Shown here piece by piece: positions 1 to 6,041 of a stretch of DNA of 7,121 bases. The DNA comes from Pirellulaceae bacterium. Lineage in GTDB: Bacteria > Planctomycetota > Planctomycetia > Pirellulales > Pirellulaceae. Location: the NCBI GenBank assembly GCA_020846515.1, contig JADLDX010000769.1:1-7121 (forward strand), read 5' to 3'. How positions within the stretch are numbered: position 1 is the stretch's first letter; every line of letters starts with the position of its first letter. The translations under genes were made by a program, and so were the position numbers. Below the pieces are notes generated by a model that was given only the letters and a program-made list of their open reading frames with translations, made no database searches and was not told the DNA's origin.

Positions 1-97
1 ATCGCTCCAGTTTCGACCACAACAGCGCGAACTGTTCAGCCGTCTCAAGCTGCAAACGGCATTGACGTACGTCGAGTATCACAGAGACACATTTCAT
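1..97 (-). CDS. Start of a further gene, cut off by the window edge
   Basis: A frame opens with ATG at 97-95, overlapping the TGA of the preceding gene as ATGA, the classic coupled junction. It stays open to the edge of the window, giving 32 residues: MKCVSVILDVRQ followed by CRLQLETAEQFALLWSKLER. The pattern of a short hydrophobic strand followed by an amphipathic helix looks like a genuine protein start. No strong ribosome binding site is present (GAG about 17 nt upstream), which is usual for ATGA coupling. No function can be assigned from so little. It shows that the operon continues to the left. Confidence 0.6.
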   Translation of the reverse strand, partial: MKCVSVILDVRQCRLQLETAEQFALLWSKLER

Positions 98-1374
98 CTG
101 GGACTGCTCAACTCTTCTTGCCGCAAGCACGACAGTATGTACTCCTTGTCAGGCGCCACCGGCAGAATACCGCTCTCCTTGTGTATCACATCTTCCCAAG
201 ATGCTCTGATTTCCTCACATTGATGAGGATACCGCTGACGGTTCCACTGAGTCAGTGCATACTCGGAGAGCACGCTAGCCGCCTGGTGGTTTGGTTCGCG
301 TTCATGTGCCTTCCACCATTCGTTTTCGTTGCACACTCCTCCTTCATGTCGGCAACGCAGCGACACACCCAAAAGGAACTCGGCAATCTCATCGAACTCC
401 ACGCCCAAAATGCGCCACTCATATGCAAGTTGACGGAATAAATCGAGACAGGCCTGCGCTGCGGTAGTTTTATCGGGCCGCCTCGCCAACTCAGTTGCAT
501 CGCTGTCTGGTCCATCCATGAATGGCCGATCGAAACGACCGTCTATGCCAAACGCAATGGCGGCCAGTCGGTTCGCTTCGAGTGCCTTGGTGTCTCCCGG
601 AAAAACTCGCTGACCAGCTTGTGCGAGTCTTCGCGATCGAATCACGATGGCTTGCAGCAACACTGCATGGGCGATCGAAGTTGTTAAGAACGACTGGCTG
701 TCAATGCAACGGACCCGCAACGCGTGCGGTGCGCAGCTATCAAGCGTTACATCGAATTGCTGCAAATTGCGTGGACTCCCATGACCACGATAGTGTTGTA
801 CGACCTGGCTCAAGTAGTCGGGCGCTGTGTCGACAATGTATGGACAACCAAAATGATGGCCACTCTCCGAAAGTCTTTTAGAACCCAGAGGCTCGACTCC
901 GCGGGTTCCTACGTCTGCACGACCCGATATTGCGATTAGCTGAGGCACACATTCGCGCAACAGGTTGAAGCAAGTCAGCAACTCCTCCTGAGAATCCAGT
1001 ATCAGGAGATGATCGTCGCCGCTAGGCAGCTGTGGATTACTGCCAGCTTTTCCAGCCTGCCCAGTACAAACCGCAACGCTTAGCCCCAGCCGTTCCAAAA
1101 GTTGGTCGACGAGATACAGGGTATCGCTTAAGCAACTCAGTAGCAGCTTCCGGTTGGAAGATGAATTTAACCACACATCGCCCGTAACGATCCGAATGAG
1201 CCCTCGTCTCGACTGACTCCAGTCCACGCTCACGGGCAGAGGCAGGCAGGCCAACCTGGCATCCAGAGCACCAACCAGTTCGAACAACTGCATCTCAGCC
1301 ACTACTCTCGAAAGGGCGAAAGTCTTGATAAGTCGATGGCGGCCGCAGCCGATACGGCTGATGCTAGTCAACAT
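94..1374 (-). CDS. Hypothetical protein, 426 residues, family not recognised
   Basis: I do not recognise this protein. It starts at ATG 1374, 4 nt after the kinase TAA. No strong ribosome binding site is seen (GGGA at 13 nt), so coupling to the kinase or an internal start at ATG 1293 (residue 28) are both possible. The first 27 residues are Arg-rich and basic. The protein appears soluble: no convincing membrane segment or signal peptide. Around 122-156, HLLILDSQEE ... PQLIAISGRADVG has an alternating strand-helix-strand look, suggesting an alpha/beta domain. Residues about 215-275 and 305-420 are mostly helical, with a Trp/His/Glu-rich stretch (ENEWWKAHEREPNHQAA, about 350-366). Seven or more scattered cysteines do not form CxxC pairs. 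Its position between the kinase and another coupled gene suggests a partner or substrate of the kinase (inference only). The last codons overlap the next gene by ATGA. Confidence 0.7.
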   Translation of the reverse strand: MLTSISRIGCGRHRLIKTFALSRVVAEMQLFELVGALDARLACLPLPVSVDWSQSRRGLIRIVTGDVWLNSSSNRKLLLSCLSDTLYLVDQLLERLGLSVAVCTGQAGKAGSNPQLPSGDDHLLILDSQEELLTCFNLLRECVPQLIAISGRADVGTRGVEPLGSKRLSESGHHFGCPYIVDTAPDYLSQVVQHYRGHGSPRNLQQFDVTLDSCAPHALRVRCIDSQSFLTTSIAHAVLLQAIVIRSRRLAQAGQRVFPGDTKALEANRLAAIAFGIDGRFDRPFMDGPDSDATELARRPDKTTAAQACLDLFRQLAYEWRILGVEFDEIAEFLLGVSLRCRHEGGVCNENEWWKAHEREPNHQAASVLSEYALTQWNRQRYPHQCEEIRASWEDVIHKESGILPVAPDKEYILSCLRQEELSSPR

Positions 1375-1378
1375 GCGA

Positions 1379-2767
1379 TTAGGCTTTCCCGGTGTCGATT
1401 TGGACGCGAAAGCAGGCTTTGCCGTAGAAAAATTGATCCCCGTTCACAATGGGCGTGCGTCTGTTGAATTCCAGCATCCGACCGTTCAATGCGATACGTG
1501 GCGGAAACCAGCTTCGCAAGCCCGATGCTTCTCGTCGAGCTGTTTTCGTGAGGAATACTTTCTCGTTTACGATTTCGATGTAGACGTGAGGCGCTGATGA
1601 GCTTCGGCTAACCCGTTCGCGACTGGGCACGTCCAGGATCTGGGAGTTATTGACCATGAAAGAGGGCGTTGAATTGGCGATCGACTGAAACCTAACCGTC
1701 GTGCGTCGGCCGGCTGCTTTCGTTTCCAATGCGCTCGCTTGTTCAGCATTCGAGTCGCTTTCGATAATACTGTCCGCAGTCGGTGGAGCACTGACGCTCT
1801 CCTCAGCGATCGATTCCGCGGCCAGGGGTACCCAATTCCAAGCCTCTTCCTGTACAACCTCTTCTTGCTCGCGGCTGTCAACCTTCGTGAATTCGAAAGC
1901 TGGTGAAGTCAGATCCAGGTCGCCATACGAACGCCGGAACTCAACCAGACTCGTGCCAACGCGTTGGGCCGAGGGACGTAGAACGCGATTGGCGGACAAG
2001 CAAGACCGTAAGAGACTTTCCAAGGTAGAGCTGGCCGTAAGCGGTGGAAGCTCAAAATTTTCAGCCAGTGCACTTGTGTGGTAATTCTTGTCGCGGTGGA
2101 ACGGATAGACGTCGCGTAACAACTGATTGAGCAGAATGCCCAAAGAAAAAATATCCGAGTCCTTGCCGACTTCACCCTGTGTTTCGGGTGCCAGATGCTC
2201 GGGCGAACAGTAACCGTAGGTACCGATCAGACGATCACGCATGCCGATACCATCAATGCGAGCAGCGTCGAGATCGATCAACTGGACAAAGTGCTTGTCT
2301 CTGCGTTCCTGGATCATGACGTTCTCAGGCTTGATATCCAAGTGGATCAAATTGGATCGATGAAGACAGTGGACGGCCTTTGCCAGCGCGATGGCAAATC
2401 TAAGCCGCAACGCTGGCGTCAAATCCGTGCTGGACATCCAGTCTTGCAACGACCGGCCGCGAACGAATGGAAACACGAGGACGATGGCGTTGTGTGTTAT
2501 TCCAATCTCAATCGGTAAGCAAATGTAACGAGAGTCTTCCGTTAGCCGCTGCTGCATCAAGTCTACCATGGCATGAATATGTCGCAGCATTTCAGCAGTT
2601 GGGGGCAGATCGTGATACTGTTTGACAAAGACATCCTGCTCCCACGGACGACTGGCGGGGCAAAGCAGGTCCCTGGCGGTATAGGCAAAGGCCTGTCCGC
2701 CCGAAGTGAGATTGCTTGTAATCTCATAGCGATTCAGAATTTGAATCCCATTGTCGATCAGTTCCAC
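1379..2767 (-). CDS. Ser/Thr protein kinase with FHA-like C-terminal domain
   Basis: The 462-residue product is a Hanks-type kinase (about residues 13-280) that should phosphorylate Ser/Thr on partner proteins in the cytoplasm. Visible landmarks are a weak glycine loop (LTSGGQAFAY, 20-29), the ATP-binding lysine in VFVK49, the catalytic loop HLDIKPEN (143-150; D145, K147, N150), the metal-binding segment IDLD (164-167), the activation and P+1 region GTYGYCSPE (182-190) and D205 in SDIFSLG. It departs from consensus in two places: HLD replaces HRD, so it is a non-RD kinase, and DLD replaces DFG while keeping the metal-binding aspartate. Residues about 285-395 form a Glu/Ser/Ala-rich linker. 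Residues about 395-457, with ALNGRMLEF and TPIVNGDQFFYGKACFRVQ, resemble the second half of an FHA fold, but the phosphothreonine-binding GR and SxxH motifs are not seen. No transmembrane helix separates the domains, unlike classical PknB receptors. The GTG start has a good AAGGTGG box. The next gene follows after 4 nt. Confidence 0.88.
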   Translation of the reverse strand: MELIDNGIQILNRYEITSNLTSGGQAFAYTARDLLCPASRPWEQDVFVKQYHDLPPTAEMLRHIHAMVDLMQQRLTEDSRYICLPIEIGITHNAIVLVFPFVRGRSLQDWMSSTDLTPALRLRFAIALAKAVHCLHRSNLIHLDIKPENVMIQERRDKHFVQLIDLDAARIDGIGMRDRLIGTYGYCSPEHLAPETQGEVGKDSDIFSLGILLNQLLRDVYPFHRDKNYHTSALAENFELPPLTASSTLESLLRSCLSANRVLRPSAQRVGTSLVEFRRSYGDLDLTSPAFEFTKVDSREQEEVVQEEAWNWVPLAAESIAEESVSAPPTADSIIESDSNAEQASALETKAAGRRTTVRFQSIANSTPSFMVNNSQILDVPSRERVSRSSSAPHVYIEIVNEKVFLTKTARREASGLRSWFPPRIALNGRMLEFNRRTPIVNGDQFFYGKACFRVQIDTGKA

Positions 2768-2904
2768 TGCGCCACCTTCTCAATTGGAATGGAGGACAAC
2801 CCTACGTCGCATGCTCGGTCTTGGATGGTACCAACTCGTCCGGTAACCTCTTCTCTTGTTACTTCGAAATTAAAGTGCGCTAATCCCGAATTGGACGCGT
2901 CCAC
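2758..2904 (-). CDS. Small 48-residue protein between the VWA and kinase genes
   Basis: This frame starts with GTG at 2904, is preceded by GGGAG at 8 nt, and runs 48 codons to a TGA at 2760-2758. Its last 10 nt overlap the kinase gene: the kinase GTG (2767-2765) lies inside its CAG-TGG codons. It therefore fills most of what would otherwise be a 194-nt gap in a cluster whose other gaps are 24 nt or less. The product starts MDASNSGLAHFNFEV, is mildly acidic, has one cysteine, no clear membrane segment, and ends in EKVAQWN. I recognise no family. An in-frame TGA lies ten codons above the GTG, so it cannot be a piece of the VWA gene extended by another start in this frame. Possible roles are a small regulator of the kinase or a leader whose translation opens the kinase start. 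It could also be a chance frame, but ribosome binding site, spacing and overlap all point to a real gene. Confidence 0.55.
   Translation of the reverse strand: MDASNSGLAHFNFEVTREEVTGRVGTIQDRACDVGLSSIPIEKVAQWN
2768..2780 (-). promoter_or_regulatory. Ribosome binding site of the kinase gene (GTG start)
   Basis: On the minus strand GAGAAGGTGGCGCA precedes a GTG start. AAGGTGG is a good Shine-Dalgarno match at 4-7 nt spacing. It supports the GTG at 2767 as the kinase start, with no better ATG upstream in the frame. Confidence 0.65.
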
Positions 2905-2907
2905 GTG

Positions 2908-2924
2908 CTTATCTCCCTTAAGGG
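2908..2924 (-). promoter_or_regulatory. Ribosome binding site of the 48-codon small gene
   Basis: On the minus strand the sequence AAGGGAGATAAGCAC precedes a GTG codon at 2904-2902. GGGAG is a strong Shine-Dalgarno core with 8 nt spacing. The left part of the box belongs to the perfect palindrome CCCTTAAGGG (2915-2924). It supports the small gene, since no other start codon lies at a suitable distance. Confidence 0.55.
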
Positions 2925-2961
2925 CTGCTCAACTGCGTGGGCCGTCGGTCGCTCTGTCTGC

Positions 2962-3663
2962 TCAGATTTCGCGATAGCGCTGCGCCAGGTCGATGCTGGT
3001 CGCAGAAACCACCTGGCCAATCATGCGCATCAGCGGTTGCCAGTCCACCAGGCGCAAGCCTCGATTTTTCTCTTCTTTATAGGGCACCCATTTGGCAATC
3101 ACTTTGTGTTCAGCTTCTTGGGCTGAACGCTCAATCGCTTCGTATGCAGCGAACCGCGGTGCGACTAAAAATAGCATAAGGTGCTGCGTCGTCTGAATCT
3201 TCTGGATAATCTGATCGATACCATCCACGGGTTCAGTAGACGTCTGGGGATGTAGTTGGCGATGGGTATCATCGTCGGTGAGCACAACGACCGTCTTATG
3301 AGTTCGCTGAGTCCTCCAGGGCGAGTTCAGTGCCAGGAACATGGCATCGAGCGTGCTTTCCGGATCATCTCCTCCACCTTCCGCTTTAACACGTCTCAGC
3401 TGTTGAGAAAACTCGGCTGCGCTGGAAAAGTCGTATATGTTCCAGGGAATGCGGCAATCGGGACTGTGATAATCTCGGTAAGCGATCAATCGATATCGAG
3501 CGTCTACGTGGCCAGCTTTCGATAATCCATTTACCAGGCCATCCAGTCCACTCAAGACGCCTTCCAGACAAGGTTGCATCGATCCCGTAGCATCGATACA
3601 GAACACGATATCTGCTTGGGTACGCAACTGAGACACAGGCTGCCACCGAACATTGCCACTCAT
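2962..3663 (-). CDS. VWA-domain protein with MIDAS motif
   Basis: The 233-residue product is almost entirely a von Willebrand factor A domain. After a short N-terminus, strand ADIVFCI leads into D24-A-T-G-S28-M, the MIDAS DxTxS metal-binding motif. YRLIAYRDYH (57-66) and EGGGDDPES (95-103) follow. This YRD...GGGDxPE pattern is typical of VWA proteins paired with protein kinases (VwkA or TerY-like), and GGGDD probably supplies a further metal-contact region. VVVLTDDDTH (125-134) provides the last acidic part of the metal site. Such domains bind partner proteins through a divalent metal and are usually non-enzymatic scaffolds or adaptors. The ATG lies 3 nt after the HEPN-like gene's TAA, with GAG 6 nt upstream of it, which suggests coupled translation. 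The Ser/Thr kinase lies just downstream, after a small gene. No signal peptide or membrane anchor is visible, so it should be cytoplasmic. Confidence 0.88.
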   Translation of the reverse strand: MSGNVRWQPVSQLRTQADIVFCIDATGSMQPCLEGVLSGLDGLVNGLSKAGHVDARYRLIAYRDYHSPDCRIPWNIYDFSSAAEFSQQLRRVKAEGGGDDPESTLDAMFLALNSPWRTQRTHKTVVVLTDDDTHRQLHPQTSTEPVDGIDQIIQKIQTTQHLMLFLVAPRFAAYEAIERSAQEAEHKVIAKWVPYKEEKNRGLRLVDWQPLMRMIGQVVSATSIDLAQRYREI

Positions 3664-3666
3664 AAC

Positions 3667-4599
3667 TTACTCTTTCGACGATTTCATTAACGGGTAGACG
3701 GAGATCCTGAGCTTCAATTGCTCCAGCTCAAAGATCGAATCACCGCGCGAAAGACGTTGTTTCGAACTGGTAGTTCTTCGTCCTGCGATAGTGCTCACAT
3801 ACCTCGAATGGACAGTTGCGTAAACGCCGGTGTTCTCCCAATCTAAATGGAACTCCAAGTCAGCCAACAGCGCCAGGTGTGCCTTTTCGCAGGCGCCTCG
3901 AAAATCGCCGTATTTCAAAGTTACATTGGCAAGGTAATGCCGCACAAAGCTTCGATGATCGACCGTCAGGCGAACCGCATGATCGAGAGAGTTGTATGCC
4001 GGCACAACGATTGCGTCTGGTTCCACAGAGGTCGATGCTAGTCCAGGTGATGCTAGTCCAGGTGATGCAGCTCGAGCTTGATCTTCGCGACCAATACTAT
4101 GCAATCGACTTGTTTCGAAGCCATCGCGAGCAGTGAGTGGACTCGAGTCATGAAAGGGCTCTACAGTAGATTTTGAAGCCAGTTGGACTTGCCACGACGC
4201 GTCTGGCGGCTGCGAGTTGACTGAGGGGGTAGCCAAAACCCAGTCATCGTCTAGTTGGTCTTGCGGTGAATACGTTTCGGATCCATCGACGGCGTTCGCG
4301 GGTGTCCTCTTAACGGCAAGCCTGATGGCACTTACCAGGATCTTGCAGGCCCACTCGGTACGATCGTCGGCATCAGTGCTGTGCGCGATGCGATTGCGAA
4401 TGTTGAGCGCCCGATTAATTGTGGCCACGTTCTTCTTGCCAAACAGGTGCGCGTTGCGTTTAACTAACGCTCGAACAGTCATCGGCGAGTTGTTCGGCAA
4501 CGTGATGGCTTTCAACGTCTCTTCGAGGAGAGCGGTCGCTTTCAGCACCTGCAGTTGCTTATCCAACTCCAGTATCTTGCTTATTTTTTGTTCAATCAT
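3667..4599 (-). CDS. HEPN-like domain protein with unknown C-terminal domain
   Basis: The product is 310 residues from the ATG at 4599, which has AGGA 8 nt upstream. A GTG at 4623, touching the previous stop codon, would add eight residues and is the alternative. Residues 1-100 look all-helical and carry NIRNRIAH with R68 and H73, matching the R-x4-H signature of HEPN domains, which in many toxins and defence proteins form an RNase active site. Helix-rich domains of this type (SWT1/DUF4145-like) also serve as non-catalytic adaptors, so activity is not certain. Residues about 103-203 form a low-complexity Ser/Ala/Pro/Thr-rich linker that includes a short tandem repeat (SPGLASPGLAS). Residues about 204-310 form a second, globular-looking domain with FVRHYLANVTLKYGDF and FELEQLKLRISVYP, which I do not recognise. 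No signal peptide or membrane segment is present. It is tightly packed between the membrane protein and the VWA gene (3 nt gap), so it probably acts in the same pathway, possibly as effector. Confidence 0.75.
   Translation of the reverse strand: MIEQKISKILELDKQLQVLKATALLEETLKAITLPNNSPMTVRALVKRNAHLFGKKNVATINRALNIRNRIAHSTDADDRTEWACKILVSAIRLAVKRTPANAVDGSETYSPQDQLDDDWVLATPSVNSQPPDASWQVQLASKSTVEPFHDSSPLTARDGFETSRLHSIGREDQARAASPGLASPGLASTSVEPDAIVVPAYNSLDHAVRLTVDHRSFVRHYLANVTLKYGDFRGACEKAHLALLADLEFHLDWENTGVYATVHSRYVSTIAGRRTTSSKQRLSRGDSIFELEQLKLRISVYPLMKSSKE
4034..4068. repeat. 15-bp tandem repeat, 2.3 copies, inside the HEPN-like gene
   Basis: The plus-strand unit gatgctagtccaggt occurs at 4034-4048 and again without mismatch at 4049-4063, followed by a third partial copy (gatgc) to 4068. 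The unit is a multiple of three, so it adds five residues per copy (ASPGL in the protein) without breaking the frame. It falls in the disordered linker of the HEPN-like protein. A recent slippage duplication in a region tolerant of length change is the simplest explanation. Confidence 0.9.
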
Positions 4600-4623
4600 C
4601 GAAGCATTCCTATCGATGGACAC

Positions 4624-6021
4624 CTACACTTCAACCGACTGAAAAATCTTTTTGGCCATGCGCACCGTGTTCTGTGTTATACCAGGAGCTCGAATGACAA
4701 ATTTGGCAGACTTGCACTGTTTGCGCTGGCCTTCGTCGAGCGACTCTGAGACATCGATCAGAAAACGCTCGACATCTTCGTCGCACGCATGGCGGACTTC
4801 GAAGCGATCGAGATCAGCGAGCAGGTGCAGTTTATGGTAGTTCCAAACAAGATCGGGCCCCTCATAAACCGAAGCTTCCGACGAATTGGTATCGAGCACT
4901 CCCACCAGGTATCGCTGGAGGTTGGTGACTGAGTGCCCTTGCCGACATACACGGCAACCGTAGTATCCAAAGCTCTTACCTGCCACCTGCGTCTTTTGCT
5001 TCTTCACGACAGCCCAACAGGTTCGACAAAGCGAACGTTGATGCGCATGCAGGCGTGTCGTTTCCGCGCTGATCTGTTTCATCAGCGCCGAGGCCACATT
5101 TTTATTCCAGTTGGTTTCCAAGCCTTCGACTGCCAATCCGCCGAGCCGTATCAGGTTGTGCCTGGCGACGAACCGTTCTGTCCAGTCTCTCGAGGCCAGC
5201 GCTGTATGAAGCGTCGCAGGGACGAGCTTTTCAGGCTTGGACAGCGCTACACAGTTGGCCAAAGATATGAATTGCTCGTCGCCGACGCGTTGAAGCGCTT
5301 TCTCGAGTTGCAAGTAATGTGGTCTGCCGACCCACCAAAACGCGAGTTGCCTGGCATTGCTGATCCAGTCTCCGCCGGCAATCTCGGTTTTATGCATGTC
5401 GTGCCAGAGAGCATACGCCACACCTATGGCTATGACCGAAAACGTCCAATAGACGACCGCCCATGTTCCTTGAAACGTCAACGGCTCGGAAACCAGCTCT
5501 CTCGCGTTGGCCACTTGAACGCCGATGGAGGTAAAAATCATCAACGGAATCAAGCAATAGAACCACACCGGCAAAGTGAGCAATGGCAGTTGAACGAGTA
5601 GCTTGAAACCCAGCTTGCAATACGCGAACACTTTGGGCCATGGAGACGACGCTCCTATCAGTGCCCCGAGCCCGCACGCTATTAAACAGGTTAGAACAGC
5701 CAGCCCCGCTCCCTGCGTCAATCGTTCGTCGAACCGCTCAATGGCTTGGCTGGCCAGCGCATTCTCTTTCGACATGGCAAGCAAAATATTGTTGCCCAAT
5801 CGCGAGGCGATAAGCGCGACCAACATTGCCAACCAAAACCCGAGAACGGCTGCGGCCAGATTGAGTCCCCCGATAATTGCGCCGATGAAACCGCCGATTT
5901 GTCGATGGACCAGGGACTCCAGAGCTTGCTCATATTCTCGATCGCCGAGTCCATTGCGGAGAATCTCGCGCCAAACGATTGATTGACTTTCAGCGTTGCT
6001 GGAGGGCAGACTAAGACTCAT
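4624..6021 (-). CDS. Multi-pass membrane protein with C-terminal zinc ribbon
   Basis: I do not recognise the family. Counted from the ATG at 6021 (465 residues), the N-terminus to about residue 41 is polar. Long hydrophobic stretches follow at about 42-75 (Gly/Ala-rich, one or two passes), 105-124, 133-168 (probably two passes) and 185-207, suggesting 4-6 membrane helices. The rest, about 208-465, is soluble and presumably cytoplasmic. It contains a zinc ribbon with C332-R-T-C335 and C356-R-V-C359, and ends in a mixed charged domain with a basic tail. Zinc ribbons in both this protein and the preceding GTPase suggest that the two work together at the membrane (inference). An in-frame TTG at 6051 would add ten residues and overlap the GTPase gene by 10 nt. 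Neither start has a strong ribosome binding site, so ATG is preferred. The stop TAG (4626-4624) directly abuts a possible GTG start of the next gene. Confidence 0.8.
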   Translation of the reverse strand: MSLSLPSSNAESQSIVWREILRNGLGDREYEQALESLVHRQIGGFIGAIIGGLNLAAAVLGFWLAMLVALIASRLGNNILLAMSKENALASQAIERFDERLTQGAGLAVLTCLIACGLGALIGASSPWPKVFAYCKLGFKLLVQLPLLTLPVWFYCLIPLMIFTSIGVQVANARELVSEPLTFQGTWAVVYWTFSVIAIGVAYALWHDMHKTEIAGGDWISNARQLAFWWVGRPHYLQLEKALQRVGDEQFISLANCVALSKPEKLVPATLHTALASRDWTERFVARHNLIRLGGLAVEGLETNWNKNVASALMKQISAETTRLHAHQRSLCRTCWAVVKKQKTQVAGKSFGYYGCRVCRQGHSVTNLQRYLVGVLDTNSSEASVYEGPDLVWNYHKLHLLADLDRFEVRHACDEDVERFLIDVSESLDEGQRKQCKSAKFVIRAPGITQNTVRMAKKIFQSVEV

Positions 6022-6041
6022 TGTGTTGTTCAACCTGTTAC

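Noticed and set aside
64..73. Perfect palindrome GACGTACGTC
   Set aside because: It lies inside the partial coding region at the left edge, and a single 10-bp palindrome is expected by chance at this scale.
94..1374. RyR-like or NAD-binding domain in the 426-residue protein
   Set aside because: A short likeness (EANRLAA after an alpha/beta stretch) was considered, but the conserved Glu-His-x-x-Trp and Pro-Trp-x-x-Leu patterns of RyR domains are missing, and no GxGxxG motif is present.
1701..2084. Plus-strand frame of 127 codons opposite the kinase
   Set aside because: It is antisense to the kinase domain end and linker. The Ser/Arg-rich composition mirrors the linker's codon bias and shows no motif.
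2905..2961. Possible terminator or internal promoter between the VWA gene and the small gene
   Set aside because: The CCCTTAAGGG palindrome has only a 5-bp stem without loop and no T-tract follows on the minus strand. No convincing -35/-10 pair can be seen.
2573..3126. Plus-strand frames crossing the spacer between the VWA and kinase genes
   Set aside because: They begin inside and opposite the kinase gene or the VWA gene. The minus-strand 48-codon frame in the same spacer has a better ribosome binding site and fits the operon.
4933..5601. Plus-strand open frame of 222 codons opposite the membrane protein gene
   Set aside because: It lies fully antisense to a gene with clear membrane helices and a zinc ribbon. 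Its translation is rich in Arg, Cys and His with no domain pattern, typical of a shadow frame.
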